Position numbers and translations under genes: made by a program. From an uncultured Chlorobiota bacterium (lineage in GTDB: Bacteria > Bacteroidota > Bacteroidia > Bacteroidales > JAADGE01), in the NCBI GenBank assembly GCA_947311445.1, contig CAMZKV010000031.1, positions 1 through 49,435 on the forward strand: DNA of 49,435 nucleotides, read 5' to 3'. The notes below the pieces were generated by a model that was not told the DNA's origin, made no database searches, and saw only the letters and a program-made list of their open reading frames with translations. Below are positions 35,129 to 44,480 of this stretch, piece by piece (position 1 is the stretch's first letter; every line of letters begins with the position of its first letter).

Positions 35129-37946
35129 TATTTAATGTTAATTCTTCTTTAAGAAATTTTGCCGTGTAACTTTCTTTATTTTTAATTATTTCTTCAGGAG
35201 TACCTTTTGCAACAATAAAACCACCTTCTTTCCCACCTTCTTTGCCAATATCAATAATATAATCAGCCACTTTTATAACATCCATATTGTGTTCTATAAC
35301 AATTACTGTGTTACCTTTATCAACAAGTCTGTTTAATACTTGAAGAAGCATCTTTATATCTTCAAAATGAAGACCTGTTGTTGGTTCATCAAGTATGTAA
35401 AGAGTTTTTCCTGTATCGCGTTTTGCTAGTTCAGTAGCAAGTTTAACTCGTTGAGCTTCGCCCCCTGAAATTGTAGTAGATGCCTGTCCCATAGTTAAAT
35501 AACCTAGTCCTACATCTTTTAATGCTTTTAGAATTTTACGTATTTTAGGAATATTTTGAAAATATTCATAAGCTGTGTTTATTGTCATATCAAGAACATC
35601 GCTTATTGATTTTCCTTTATAGCGGACTTCAAGGGTTTCTCTATTGTATCTTTTTCCTTGGCAATCTTCACAAGGTACGTAAACATCAGGGAGAAAGTTC
35701 ATTTCAATTGTTCGAAGTCCTGCACCTTGGCAAGTTTCACATCGTCCTCCTTTAACGTTAAAGGAGAAACGCCCGAGTTTATATCCTCTAATTTTAGATT
35801 CTGGAAGTTGAGCAAACAGTTTTCTTATTTCGTCAAAAACTTTAGTGTATGTTGCTGGGTTGCTACGAGGAGTTCTTCCAATTGGAGCTTGATTAACTTC
35901 AATAACTTTATCTATATTTTCAATTCCTTCTATTGATTTATATGGAAGAGGAATTTTAATGGACTTATAAAAATATTTGCTCAAAATTGGATGCAATGTA
36001 TTATTTATTAATGATGATTTACCACTTCCTGAAACCCCTGTTACGCAAATAAATATTCCAAGTTGAAAATCTACACTAACATTTTTAAGATTATTACCAT
36101 TTGCTCCAATTAATGAGATTTTATTTTTTGAGCCTTTTCTTCTTTCTTTTGGTATTTTAATTTGTTTTTTATTTTTTAGATAATCGGCAGTTAATGTATT
36201 AGTTTTTAAAACATCATTAGGAGTTCCGCAAGCTGAAATTTCGCCACCGTGTTTTCCTGCAAAAGGACCCATATCTATAAGATAATCAGAAGCAAGCATC
36301 ATGTCTTTATCGTGTTCTACAACAATTACTGAATTTCCGGTATCCCGAAGTTGTTTCAATGAATTAATAAGTCTGTGATTATCTCGTTGGTGCAGCCCAA
36401 TGCTTGGTTCGTCTAAAATATAGAGAACATTTACAAGTTTAGAACCAATTTGAGATGCAAGTCTTATTCTTTGGCTTTCGCCTCCGGAAAGTGTTCTTGA
36501 ACTTCTATTTAGATTTAAATATGAAAGCCCTACGTCTAATAAAAATTGCAGACGAGTTAAAAGTTCTTTTAATATTTCTTTTGCAATAATATTCTGTTTA
36601 TCACTAATATCTGAGTTTATATTTTTAAGAAAGTTGTATAGTTCCAAAATATCTACTTCTGCTAATTCTGAAATATTTTTATTTGCAAATTTAAACCACA
36701 AAGATTCATTTTTTAGGCGTTTTCCATCACAAGTTGAACAAAGCTCATCTGTAAAATAATTATTTTTAATTTTTCTTGAGCTTGAATTATTTTCGGATGT
36801 ATGTCTTTTAAGATAGTATAAAATTCCATCAAAACTAAGTTCAATTTTTGATGATATTCCAAGTGTTGAATTTTCAATTCTAATAGTTTCATCTGTACCT
36901 TTAAGAATTTTATCGAGAGCTTTCTCAGGGATATTTTTTATTGGAGTTTTAAGAGTTACATTATATTGTTTTAAAATTGCTTCAATTTGCCAAAAAATAA
37001 GGGTGTTTTTATATTCTCCCAGTGGTTTTATTCCGCCTCTTTTAATGCTTAAATTTTGATCCGGAATTATTTTATTAATGTCAGGTTTACTAACTTCTCC
37101 TAAACCTTTGCAGTTTGGACAAGCTCCCTGTGGAGAGTTAAAAGAAAATGAATTTGGTGCAGGCTCATCATATGAAATGCCTGTTGTAGGGCACATTAAA
37201 TTTTTACTAAAGTATCTAATCTTTTCATAACCATGTTCAAAAGTCATAATTACCCCTTTTCCATGGTGCATAGCTGTTTGAACTGATTCTTTAAGTCTTT
37301 TTCTGTTTTTTTCGTCAACTTTAAGTTTATCAATTACAATTTCTATTTCGTGAGTTTTATATCTGTTGAGATGCAGTCCTGGAACAATCTCAGTTATTTT
37401 CCCATTTGTTCGCACTTGTAAAAAACCTTTTTTTCTTATTGATACAAACAGTTCTTTGTAGTGTCCTTTTCTACTTTTAACAACAGGTGCTAAAATTACT
37501 AGTTTTTTACCTTGGTATTCTTTAAAAATTAAATTTATTATTTGCTCGCTTGTATATTTAACCATCTTTTCACCTGTCTTGTACGAATAAGCAATTCCTG
37601 CACGAGCAAAAAGAAGACGTAGAAAATCATATATTTCAGTAACGGTACCAACTGTTGACCTAGGGTTTCGATTTGTTGTTTTTTGTTCTATTGAAATTAC
37701 CGGACTTAATCCTGTTATTTTATCAACATCCGGTCTTTCAAGATTGCCTAGAAATTGACGAGCATAGGCAGAAAATGTTTCAATATATCTTCTTTGTCCT
37801 TCTGCATAGATTGTATCAAAGGCGAGTGATGATTTTCCGCTTCCGCTTAGGCCTGTAATTACGGTTAATTTATTACGAGGTATTTTAACATCAATATTTT
37901 TTAAGTTATGAACTCTTGCTCCGACTATTGATATTTTTTTGTCCAT
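35124..37946 (-). CDS. uvrA: Excinuclease ABC subunit A
   Basis: 940 residues, full length. It has two ABC ATPase halves. The first has Walker [21 protein letters not shown] (about 33-52) and signature [16 protein letters not shown] with Walker [17 protein letters not shown]. The second has [36 protein letters not shown] and [13 protein letters not shown]. Zinc-binding cysteines are visible at [16 protein letters not shown] and [16 protein letters not shown]. The first finger lacks the usual second cysteine (CPTTG instead of 'CPxCG'). UvrA2 with UvrB finds bulky DNA lesions for nucleotide-excision repair. It is monocistronic, with its own TTTC-N19-TATCTTTG promoter. SOS control cannot be judged because no known operator is visible. 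Confidence 0.97.
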   Translation of the reverse strand: MDKKISIVGARVHNLKNIDVKIPRNKLTVITGLSGSGKSSLAFDTIYAEGQRRYIETFSAYARQFLGNLERPDVDKITGLSPVISIEQKTTNRNPRSTVGTVTEIYDFLRLLFARAGIAYSYKTGEKMVKYTSEQIINLIFKEYQGKKLVILAPVVKSRKGHYKELFVSIRKKGFLQVRTNGKITEIVPGLHLNRYKTHEIEIVIDKLKVDEKNRKRLKESVQTAMHHGKGVIMTFEHGYEKIRYFSKNLMCPTTGISYDEPAPNSFSFNSPQGACPNCKGLGEVSKPDINKIIPDQNLSIKRGGIKPLGEYKNTLIFWQIEAILKQYNVTLKTPIKNIPEKALDKILKGTDETIRIENSTLGISSKIELSFDGILYYLKRHTSENNSSSRKIKNNYFTDELCSTCDGKRLKNESLWFKFANKNISELAEVDILELYNFLKNINSDISDKQNIIAKEILKELLTRLQFLLDVGLSYLNLNRSSRTLSGGESQRIRLASQIGSKLVNVLYILDEPSIGLHQRDNHRLINSLKQLRDTGNSVIVVEHDKDMMLASDYLIDMGPFAGKHGGEISACGTPNDVLKTNTLTADYLKNKKQIKIPKERRKGSKNKISLIGANGNNLKNVSVDFQLGIFICVTGVSGSGKSSLINNTLHPILSKYFYKSIKIPLPYKSIEGIENIDKVIEVNQAPIGRTPRSNPATYTKVFDEIRKLFAQLPESKIRGYKLGRFSFNVKGGRCETCQGAGLRTIEMNFLPDVYVPCEDCQGKRYNRETLEVRYKGKSISDVLDMTINTAYEYFQNIPKIRKILKALKDVGLGYLTMGQASTTISGGEAQRVKLATELAKRDTGKTLYILDEPTTGLHFEDIKMLLQVLNRLVDKGNTVIVIEHNMDVIKVADYIIDIGKEGGKEGGFIVAKGTPEEIIKNKESYTAKFLKEELTLNI

Positions 37947-37969
37947 TCTATTTTTAAAAAATTAGTTTG

Positions 37970-38000
37970 CAAAGATAGTTTTTATGTTTTTAACTTGAAA
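37970..38000 (-). promoter_or_regulatory. Promoter of uvrA
   Basis: Minus strand TTTC (37997-38000), 19 nt, TATCTTTG (37970-37977), 23 nt before the ATG. The -7 box is exact and -33 is 3 of 4. Confidence 0.6.
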
Positions 38001-38131
38001 TTTAATTGAGGGAGATTGGGTATTAGCTAATGGTAGTAGAAATTTGAGTTAATTTTCTTATATTTTTCCTATTTGGTTAGATTTGTTTGTTAGAATATCT
38101 ACTGTGTATAAGTTATATAAACTACAAAAAT

Positions 38132-38170
38132 AAAAAATCCTTACTTTATATATAGAAAGGATTTATTTTT
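38132..38170 (-). terminator. Terminator downstream of the thioredoxin-like T9SS gene
   Basis: AAATCCTT pairs with AAGGATTT around an AT-rich loop with a T-rich tail. It lies about 160 bp past the stop at 38327 inside an otherwise gene-free 380-bp gap (37947-38326), where nothing else was seen apart from the uvrA promoter. Confidence 0.55.
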
Positions 38171-38326
38171 TATAATATTCTGAGTTTGCAACGAAAATTC
38201 TTGTTAGGATGGTTATATGCAAAACGCCAAAACTTTTAATAATTATATTCCATTGGATTAACAAATCTTAATCGAGTTCTTTTCCCTGTTTTTTAAGTTT
38301 TTTAAACTAAGCTCATATTTAATTTT

Positions 38327-39394
38327 TTAATAAAGAATTATTTTCTTGGTTATCTCATCATTAGCATTTTTTAGATTCACAAAGTATATTCCTTTTGAAT
38401 ATTCAGACATATTAACATTTATATACTGTTCGTCAATGTAAAAAGATTTTACAATTTTTCCTGTTATATCAGAAATTTTAGCGGAAACATTGTTTGATTT
38501 TGTATTTCTATAAAAATTATTTTCTATTATGAACTTTCCTTTTGAAGGGTTAGGATAAATTGAAAATTTATTATTCAAAAATTCTACAGAAGATGCTAAT
38601 GAAACATTTACTGTCCATTCTTGAAATTCATTAATTTCAGAAGTTATTCTATATGTAAGGGGAGAAGAAAAATCATTAACTGTTTCTCCACTAACTTGTG
38701 GAGTTCCATCTATTTCAATATCAGAATTTATTGCATTTATAAAACTTGCAGTTAGGCTTGATAAATTAGTTCCGGTAGGCAAAGTAACTGAAACAGTTTG
38801 GTTTTCATAATCTATATCTCCTACAACAGAGTCATTTTCAGATACCAAAGAAAAAAATATAAAATCTTTACCTTCGCAGTCTTGTGTTGTTAGTCCGTAT
38901 GAGCTTAAAGAATCTGTTAATTCTGCTGATGTGCCTCCGGTTCCATCCCATGTATTATCCATTATAATTTTAGAATCCGGTGATATTAATATATGATATG
39001 GTGTCCAAGAAATGTTAAAATCCGTTGCAATACTATTTCCTCCGGATGCACCACTTATTGCAGGAAAAGTCATCCTATAGTTTTCTGTAAACGACCAAAC
39101 ATCTTCATCAGTTTCATAACTTCTAGAACTAACACCTAAAAAAACAACATCTCCGTAGTTGCATCCAAAGTTTTTAAAGACTTCATCAATTTTTGGAGTG
39201 GCCGTCATACAAGACCCGCAAGAAACTGAAAAGAAATCAATTAAAACATATTTTCCTTTATCTAAATAGTCTGCGTGTAGTTCATGTCTTGTTCCATATA
39301 TATCGGTTGCTGTAAAATCCGGCACACCTTTTTGGGCGTTCAAATTAAAGATTGATACAAATAGTATAATAAATAATAGGTTTAAGAATTTCAT
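38327..39394 (-). CDS. T9SS-secreted thioredoxin-like (TlpA/redoxin) protein
   Basis: 355 residues. A signal peptide (about 1-20, FNLNAQ) is followed by a thioredoxin-fold domain (about 22-165) with the active site SCGSC in IDFFSVSCGSCMTATPKID and a cis-Pro region WTPYHILI. A short beta-sandwich domain (about 178-275, VSVTLPTGTNLSSLTASFIN; DFSSPLTYRITSE) resembles DUF5018-type repeats. A T9SS sorting domain ends the protein (about 280-355, FSIYPNPSKGKFIIENN). TlpA-like proteins usually act in the periplasm on cytochrome c or disulfide maturation. Export through T9SS would place this one on the cell surface or outside, where its role (surface disulfide exchange or peroxide defence) is open. 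It is monocistronic. Confidence 0.85.
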   Translation of the reverse strand: MKFLNLLFIILFVSIFNLNAQKGVPDFTATDIYGTRHELHADYLDKGKYVLIDFFSVSCGSCMTATPKIDEVFKNFGCNYGDVVFLGVSSRSYETDEDVWSFTENYRMTFPAISGASGGNSIATDFNISWTPYHILISPDSKIIMDNTWDGTGGTSAELTDSLSSYGLTTQDCEGKDFIFFSLVSENDSVVGDIDYENQTVSVTLPTGTNLSSLTASFINAINSDIEIDGTPQVSGETVNDFSSPLTYRITSEINEFQEWTVNVSLASSVEFLNNKFSIYPNPSKGKFIIENNFYRNTKSNNVSAKISDITGKIVKSFYIDEQYINVNMSEYSKGIYFVNLKNANDEITKKIILY

Positions 39395-39474
39395 TTTATA
39401 AATATTAATGAATACAAATATGTTTTATAACATGATGCAAATATAAAAAATAGTTGCAATAATTTCTTATGTTT

Positions 39475-41451
39475 TTAAAGTTCTTCTAATACGAAGCAAG
39501 TTCTTGTAGGAATATACAGCTTTAAAATATCTTTTTTATTTTCTTTTACTGTTTTATAAATAAGGTCTTCATCAATTCTAGAATAACCAAGATATTCTTC
39601 GCTATCAGAATTAATTATTACTTTATATTTACTTTTTTGCACATTGAAACCATAATCTGTAAAAGAAATAAATGGGTTAAAATTAAAAACGAATATGTAT
39701 TTATTTCTTTTAAAAATAAGCACTTGGTCATAAGCTTTATCGGATAGAAGTTGAATTTTTTCTGATAATACTTTTTTGTTTTTAAAGAAATGAACTATCT
39801 CAGTATTAAATAGTTGCAAATAATGATATATAAGTTCAGGATTATCAGAAAGACTCCATTGTCTGCGTGCATAATGATAGGACCAATTGTTGCCTTCTCT
39901 AGGAAAATCTATCCATTCAGGATGCCCAAACTCATTTCCCATAAAATTCAAATATCCGGATTGAGAGCATGCAAGAGTTGAGAGTTGAATAATTTTATGA
40001 ATAGCTAATGCTCTTTCAATATTCATGTTAATATTGTTGATGTGCATATTATGATACATATCGGAATCTGCCAGTCTGAACATAATAGTTTTATCTCCTA
40101 CGAGAGCTTGGTCGTGAGATTCCGAGTAGTTTATAGTTTTTTCATCATCTCTTTTATCAGTTAATCTATGAAAAATTTCACCTACATGCCAATTTTCATC
40201 TTTTTGTTCCTTAATAATTTTTATCCAAAAATCAGGTATTCCCATTGCAAGTCTATAGTCAAAACCAAAGCCTCCATAATTAATAGGTGATGCAATTCCC
40301 GGCATCCCGCTCATTTCTTCTGCAACTGTTAAAGATTCCGATTTAATTTCATGAATTAACTTATTTGCAAGCATCAGATAAGTAATTGCATCTTCGTCTT
40401 GATTAAAGTTAAAATAATCGTAATATGAAGTAAAGTTAGTTTCTAAACCGTGGTTTAAATATAGCATACTTGTAACACCATCAAACCTAAAGCCATCAAA
40501 ATTATATTCTTCAATCCAAAATTTGCAATTTGAAAGTAGAAAATGTAAAACTTCATCTTTTCCATAATCAAAACATTTGGAATCCCAAGCAACATGATTT
40601 CCTCTTTCTCCTGCATGAAAATATTGATATTCGCTTCCATCATATCTTGCTATGCCTTCAACTTCATTCTTAACTGCATGAGAATGAACAATATCCATAA
40701 TTATCTGTAGTCCGTATTTATGTGCAGTATCAATCAGTTTTTTCAATTCATCGGGAGTACCAAAACGAGAAGTTGCAGCAAAAAAACTTGAGACATGGTA
40801 TCCGAAAGAACCGTAATAAGGATGTTCTTGAATTGCCATTAATTGGATTGTGTTATAGCCTAATTTTACAATTCTTGGAATTATGTTTTTTGTAAATTCG
40901 CTATAAGTTGCAACTTTTCTATCTTCAGAAGCCATACCTATGTGTGCTTCATATATTAATGCATTATTATTTTCTTTTGGTGATTTATATTTTTGTTTAT
41001 ATGGTTTTTCCGGAAACCAAACTTGTGCATTAAAAATATGTGTATTTTTATCTTGAACTACTCGTTTTGCATAAGCCGGAATTCTATCTCCGCTTCCTCC
41101 TTCCCATGTAACATATAATCTGTATAAGTCTTTATGTTTTAATAAATTAAAATTTATTTCAATTTCAAAAATACCTTTTGATTTTTTAGTAAGTTTAAAT
41201 TCATCGATTGCTTGCCAATTTGAAAAATTTCCTACTAAAAATACAGAGTGGGCATTTGGCAACCAATCTCTGAAAATCCATGATTTTTTGCCTTTATGAA
41301 GTCCATAAAACTGATGGGCATTTGCAAAACCTCTAAGAGTTTTTCCTTTAGTTAGTTCTTTTTCTTTTTGTTTTGCATTTCTAAAACGCCTTTCTATTGT
41401 TGAAGAAAAGGGTTCTAAATATTTATCATTTTCTATAATTGGAATAGCCAT
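39475..41451 (-). CDS. glgB: 1,4-alpha-glucan branching enzyme
   Basis: 658 residues from the ATG at 41451. A frame starting 12 codons upstream would begin ahead of the -7 box at 41474-41481. An N-terminal CBM48 domain (about 45-130: FRDWLPNAHSVFLVGNFSNW) precedes a GH13 barrel with DIVHSHAVKN, the nucleophile Asp in FRFDGVTSMLYL (about 324), the acid/base Glu in TVAEEMSGMPG (about 378) and the third Asp in INYSESHDQALVGD (about 443). It makes alpha-1,6 branches in glycogen. Length and motif wording fit the eukaryotic-like branching enzyme group (GH13_8) that occurs in Bacteroidetes. No other glycogen gene is nearby. Confidence 0.95.
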   Translation of the reverse strand: MAIPIIENDKYLEPFSSTIERRFRNAKQKEKELTKGKTLRGFANAHQFYGLHKGKKSWIFRDWLPNAHSVFLVGNFSNWQAIDEFKLTKKSKGIFEIEINFNLLKHKDLYRLYVTWEGGSGDRIPAYAKRVVQDKNTHIFNAQVWFPEKPYKQKYKSPKENNNALIYEAHIGMASEDRKVATYSEFTKNIIPRIVKLGYNTIQLMAIQEHPYYGSFGYHVSSFFAATSRFGTPDELKKLIDTAHKYGLQIIMDIVHSHAVKNEVEGIARYDGSEYQYFHAGERGNHVAWDSKCFDYGKDEVLHFLLSNCKFWIEEYNFDGFRFDGVTSMLYLNHGLETNFTSYYDYFNFNQDEDAITYLMLANKLIHEIKSESLTVAEEMSGMPGIASPINYGGFGFDYRLAMGIPDFWIKIIKEQKDENWHVGEIFHRLTDKRDDEKTINYSESHDQALVGDKTIMFRLADSDMYHNMHINNINMNIERALAIHKIIQLSTLACSQSGYLNFMGNEFGHPEWIDFPREGNNWSYHYARRQWSLSDNPELIYHYLQLFNTEIVHFFKNKKVLSEKIQLLSDKAYDQVLIFKRNKYIFVFNFNPFISFTDYGFNVQKSKYKVIINSDSEEYLGYSRIDEDLIYKTVKENKKDILKLYIPTRTCFVLEEL

Positions 41452-41473
41452 ATCTTTTAAAATTTGTTTATTA

Positions 41474-41481
41474 CAAATATA
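41474..41481 (-). promoter_or_regulatory. Candidate -7 box (TATATTTG) for glgB
   Basis: An exact TAnnTTTG 22 nt before the ATG at 41451. It places the transcription start downstream of the longer candidate start codon and so decides the start. No -33 TTTG at the right distance. Confidence 0.5.
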
Positions 41482-41544
41482 CGCCAAATTATTTATTATT
41501 TTATATATAGAAATGAATAACTTTTTTTAATTTATTTTTTTTTC

Positions 41545-41552
41545 TAACTTTG
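41545..41552 (+). promoter_or_regulatory. Candidate -7 box (TAACTTTG) for the MscS-like gene
   Basis: An exact TAnnTTTG 18 nt before the ATG at 41571, with TTTT at the -33 spacing. A TTG at 41550 that would extend the frame is part of this box and is therefore not a start codon. Confidence 0.5.
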
Positions 41553-41570
41553 ATAAAAAATATTTTAAAA

Positions 41571-42293
41571 ATGAAATTAACTTTCTCAATTCTTGTTATT
41601 TATAAAATTATATTTTTTGCAATTTTATTATTTGTTTTTTTCAGATTCTTATTCTTTTCAGTTTCTATTCTTCTCAAAAGCAAAAAAAAGTTAAAAATAG
41701 CTAAACGAAACTTACCTATTTTAGAGTTCTTTATTTGGCTTATTTTTTCAATATGGGTTTTCAAAGAATTTTTAATATATAATCAATACTTTGCACTTAT
41801 AATTTTCATTATAATGCTAACAATATCAATCATTTCAGTAAAGATTGTTTTAAAAGATTACATTGCAGGCGTTATTATTAAGTTAGACTCTTCAATAGTT
41901 CTTGGAGATACTATAACTAGTTCTAATTTTACAGGTGTTATTTCTAATTTTAATTATCGAACATTAGAATTAGAACTTCAAAATAAAAGCTTAATTAAAA
42001 TTCCTTATTCAAAGATATTAAACAACAAATTAATAAAAGAAAAACGTTCAAATACAATTTCAGGATACTCCTTTAATCTAACAACATCAAAAGAAAAAAG
42101 TGTTGAAACTCTTATAAAGTCTATAAAAAAAACGGCTGTATTATTACCTTGGGTATCTATAAAGCAACAGGTAGAAATAAATACTATTTCTGAAACTGAC
42201 AATACTTATTTATTTGAAATTTCTTTATATTCTTATAATAAAGATATGTATTTTAAAATTGAAAAGCATATAAAAGATAAGTTTGAAATTTAA
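41571..42293 (+). CDS. Small MscS-family mechanosensitive channel-like protein
   Basis: 240 residues from the ATG at 41571. Three or four hydrophobic helices (about 5-33, 45-65, 75-95) lead into the MscS beta domain: LKDYIAGVIIKLDSSIVLGD (about 100-119), FTGVISNFNYRTLELEL, and LIKIPYSKILNNKLI (about 145-159). A C-terminal alpha/beta part follows. Family members release solutes on hypo-osmotic shock. Compared with E. coli MscS the pore helix TM3 lacks the regular Gly/Ala packing pattern, so gating may differ or it may be a non-gating relative. It is divergent from glgB and ends before a strong shared terminator. Confidence 0.75.
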   Translation: MKLTFSILVIYKIIFFAILLFVFFRFLFFSVSILLKSKKKLKIAKRNLPILEFFIWLIFSIWVFKEFLIYNQYFALIIFIIMLTISIISVKIVLKDYIAGVIIKLDSSIVLGDTITSSNFTGVISNFNYRTLELELQNKSLIKIPYSKILNNKLIKEKRSNTISGYSFNLTTSKEKSVETLIKSIKKTAVLLPWVSIKQQVEINTISETDNTYLFEISLYSYNKDMYFKIEKHIKDKFEI

Positions 42294-42312
42294 CTAGTAT
42301 TTTATAATAAAT

Positions 42313-42343
42313 AAAAAAAGGAACACAATGTGTTCCTTTTTTT
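42313..42343. terminator. Bidirectional terminator between the MscS-like gene and the HU gene
   Basis: Perfect palindrome (AAAGGAACACAATGTGTTCC core) with A-runs and T-runs; convergent genes end 20 bp and 24 bp away. Confidence 0.92.
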
Positions 42344-42366
42344 GTAAGGTGTGAATTAAGGATTTC

Positions 42367-42639
42367 TTAATTAACTTTTCTGTTTAAATCAGTACCAGCT
42401 TTAAACTTAATAACATTTTTAGCTTCTATGTTGATTTCTTTACCTGTTTGAGGATTTCTTCCTTTTCTTGCGTTTCTTTTATTAACAGCAAAAGAACCAA
42501 AACCTACTAGTGCAACTCTTTCTCCTTTTTTAAGAGCTCCTTCTGTTGCTTCAATAAATGCGTCTAAAGCTCTTCTTGAATCTGCCTTAGTTAAACCTGA
42601 ATTTGATGACATTGCATCAATTAATTCTGCTTTGTTCAT
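42367..42639 (-). CDS. HU-family nucleoid DNA-binding protein
   Basis: 90 residues, the standard HU length. It opens MNKAELIDAMSSNSGLTKAD and continues ALKKGERVALVGFGSFAVNK. The beta-arm carries the DNA-intercalating proline in RKGRNPQTGKEI (about 58-69) and the protein ends AKNVIKFKAGTDLNRKVN. HU bends and compacts DNA and supports replication and recombination. It has the best promoter in the window (TTTG-N19-TATATTTG), in keeping with high expression, and a strong terminator. Confidence 0.97.
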   Translation of the reverse strand: MNKAELIDAMSSNSGLTKADSRRALDAFIEATEGALKKGERVALVGFGSFAVNKRNARKGRNPQTGKEINIEAKNVIKFKAGTDLNRKVN

Positions 42640-42685
42640 AATTTAAAAAATTTTTTATGATTAGATATATAATTAATTTGTACTG

Positions 42686-42716
42686 CAAATATAGGCTTAA
42701 TCTACAATATAGCAAA
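42686..42716 (-). promoter_or_regulatory. Consensus promoter of the HU gene
   Basis: Minus strand TTTG (42713-42716), exactly 19 nt, TATATTTG (42686-42693). Both boxes match the Bacteroidetes housekeeping sigma consensus. The ATG is 46 nt downstream. Confidence 0.8.
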
Positions 42717-42739
42717 CTTTGAGCGTTTTTTTTGTTATT

Positions 42740-43030
42740 TTTTTTCAACAAACTATCTCTGTAACGCAACTACATCAAGGCTTTCAGGGTAAGTTACTGA
42801 CAATCAACAATATATGTAAAAGTACTAGTTATCTCTCTAAACGTATTTTTTATTAATTTTTTTATTCTTTTTTAAAAAAAAGTTAAATTTATTAACTTTT
42901 TTGTTATCTATATATTAAAAAACGACAAAAATAATGTGTTGAAAACATTTATTTTATGGCTGTTTTCAAGTATTTTATTAAATTATAATTAGACAATAAT
43001 TTAAAATAAAAAATAAAAAAAATATTTTAT
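42740..43030. other. Gene-free interval between the HU gene and tRNA-Ser
   Basis: No coding frame is supported. It contains a short, relatively GC-rich stretch (about 42767-42803) flanked by GTAAC and GTTAC, in otherwise very AT-rich DNA. The stretch is unexplained (see findings). Confidence 0.4.
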
Positions 43031-43045
43031 TTTAAATTTAGTTTA

Positions 43046-43053
43046 TATATTTG
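43046..43053 (+). promoter_or_regulatory. Candidate -7 box (TATATTTG) for tRNA-Ser
   Basis: An exact TAnnTTTG 13 nt before the first base of the tRNA; the -33 position reads TATT. The spacing suits a tRNA with a short 5' leader. Confidence 0.55.
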
Positions 43054-43066
43054 CACCCGCTTTTAA

Positions 43067-43152
43067 GGAGAGATGGCAGAGTGGTCGAATGCAGTAGTCT
43101 TGAAAACTACCGTACTCACAAGGTACCGGGGGTTCGAATCCCTCTCTCTCCG
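43067..43152 (+). tRNA. tRNA-Ser (anticodon UGA)
   Basis: 86 nt. The acceptor stem GGAGAGA pairs with TCTCTCC, with discriminator G. The D arm contains GCAGAGTGGTCGAATGC. The anticodon loop reads CTTGAAA with anticodon TGA. A long variable arm (about CCGTACTCACAAGGTACCGG) is typical of serine tRNAs. The T loop is GGTTCGAATCC. The 3' CCA is not encoded. It is followed directly by a terminator. No integrase or attachment-site duplication is seen beside it. Confidence 0.96.
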
Positions 43153-43158
43153 CAAAAT

Positions 43159-43193
43159 AAAAAACTCGAAACATACGTTTCGAGTTTTTTTTA
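43159..43193. terminator. Bidirectional terminator between tRNA-Ser and fabI
   Basis: AAAACTCGAAAC (43161-43172) pairs with GTTTCGAGTTTT (43177-43188) around ATAC, with a T-run on the right and an A-run on the left. Confidence 0.9.
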
Positions 43194-43221
43194 TTTGAAT
43201 GTAGCATATAATATTTTTATA

Positions 43222-44067
43222 CTATTCGTAACTTTCTGGTTCTTTTGGATTTTCTAATGCTTGGTTATACATAGTCATAGCACGTAGGCTCATTCCCATG
43301 CTTGAGAAGCCTCCATCGTGAAATAAATTCTGCATAGTTACTTTTTTTGTTAAATCTGAAAATAATACAATACAAAAATCAGCAAACTCTTCTGCTGTTG
43401 CATTTCCAAGAGGAGACATACGTTCTGTGAAATCTAACAATCCGTCAATACCTTTAACTCCGCCGCCGGCAGTTGTCATTGTAGGTGATTGAGATATTGT
43501 ATTTACTCTAATCTTTTTTTCTCTTCCATAAATATATCCAAAACTTCTTGCAATAGATTCTAGCATTGATTTTGCATCTGCCATATCATTATAACCATAC
43601 AATGTTCTTTGGGCAGCAACATATGATAGAGCAACAACTGAACCCCATTCGTTTATAGCATCTTTTTTCTTAGCCACTTGTAATAATTTATGAAATGAAA
43701 TTGCTGAAACATCTAATGTTTTATTCAAATATCTATAATTTAAATTATCATAAGGTTTATTTTTTCTAACATTGAAAGACATTGCTACTGAATGTAAAAT
43801 AAAATCAATTTTACCGCCAAAACGTTCCATTGTTTTATCAATTAAATTCTCTAAATCTTCAACACTTGTTGCATCAGCAGGAACAACAATTGTATTGCAT
43901 TTCTCTGCTAAATCTTTAATATTACCAAACCGCATTGAAGTAGCTGTATTTGTAAGAACAAACTCAGCACCTTCTTCATAGGCTCTTTCAGCAACTTTCC
44001 ATGCTAAGGACATATCGTTTAATGCCCCGAATATTATTCCTTTTTTTCCTTTTAATAGATTATACAT
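43222..44067 (-). CDS. fabI: Enoyl-[acyl-carrier-protein] reductase (NADH), FabI type
   Basis: 281 residues. The short-chain-dehydrogenase-like fold opens with GKKGIIFGALNDMSLAWKVA (about 7-26), the FabI form of the NAD-binding loop. LHSVAMS follows at about 91-97. The catalytic Tyr-x6-Lys is seen in YGYNDMADAKSMLE (about 155-168), preceded by ALSYVAAQRTLYG. SQSPTMTTAGGGVKGIDGLL matches the substrate-binding loop, although 'SPTMTTA' differs from the usual 'GPI.TLA'. The enzyme performs the last reduction of each type II fatty-acid elongation cycle and is the triclosan/isoniazid-class target. It is monocistronic with a -7 box at 44100-44107. Confidence 0.95.
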   Translation of the reverse strand: MYNLLKGKKGIIFGALNDMSLAWKVAERAYEEGAEFVLTNTATSMRFGNIKDLAEKCNTIVVPADATSVEDLENLIDKTMERFGGKIDFILHSVAMSFNVRKNKPYDNLNYRYLNKTLDVSAISFHKLLQVAKKKDAINEWGSVVALSYVAAQRTLYGYNDMADAKSMLESIARSFGYIYGREKKIRVNTISQSPTMTTAGGGVKGIDGLLDFTERMSPLGNATAEEFADFCIVLFSDLTKKVTMQNLFHDGGFSSMGMSLRAMTMYNQALENPKEPESYE

Positions 44068-44099
44068 AAAATATTAGTTTTTTTTTAATATTGAATTTA

Positions 44100-44107
44100 C
44101 AAATATA
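44100..44107 (-). promoter_or_regulatory. Candidate -7 box (TATATTTG) for fabI
   Basis: An exact TAnnTTTG on the minus strand, 32 nt before the ATG at 44067. The -33 region is not TTTG. Confidence 0.5.
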
Positions 44108-44304
44108 TAAAGTTTCCTGAATATTGCTGTTTTTTAACATGTTTTAAGATTTAACAATTAATTAAGAAGTAAATATAATGCTGTTGTTTTTGAACTTTAT
44201 GGAATATTTACTTATAACAAGCTCAAATTTTGTTAAAAATAAAAGTTTCAGTTTCCTTGAATAATTACTTATTTTTTTTATTCAAATTCATTTTTTATGA
44301 TAGT

Positions 44305-44333
44305 TTTGTATATCCATAAAACAGATATATTTG
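44305..44333 (+). promoter_or_regulatory. Possible promoter of the M1 peptidase gene
   Basis: TTTG (44305-44308), 17 nt, TATATTTG (44326-44333), about 150 nt upstream of the ATG at 44481. The spacing is slightly short and the leader long. The rest of the gap 44108-44480 shows no gene. Confidence 0.35.
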
Positions 44334-44480
44334 AAACAGCCAAGAACATAGTTATATCCATTCACATATATTTTTTGCAGAAGAAAGCAAGTGTTCCTAT
44401 GTTCAGAGCAATACATTTATTACAAACACAAACGTTCAAGCAACTTATTCAACATAAGTCAATTATATAATTTTAAACAT

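Noticed and set aside
43067-43152. tRNA-Ser as an integration site of a genomic island
   Set aside because: No integrase and no repeat of the tRNA 3' end are found nearby.
43051-43257. A 68-codon open frame running across tRNA-Ser
   Set aside because: It is a translation of the tRNA and its terminator; no protein-like sequence.
44391-44480. 30-codon extension of the M1 peptidase
   Set aside because: It removes the signal peptide from the N-terminus; the ATG at 44481 begins a clean leader.
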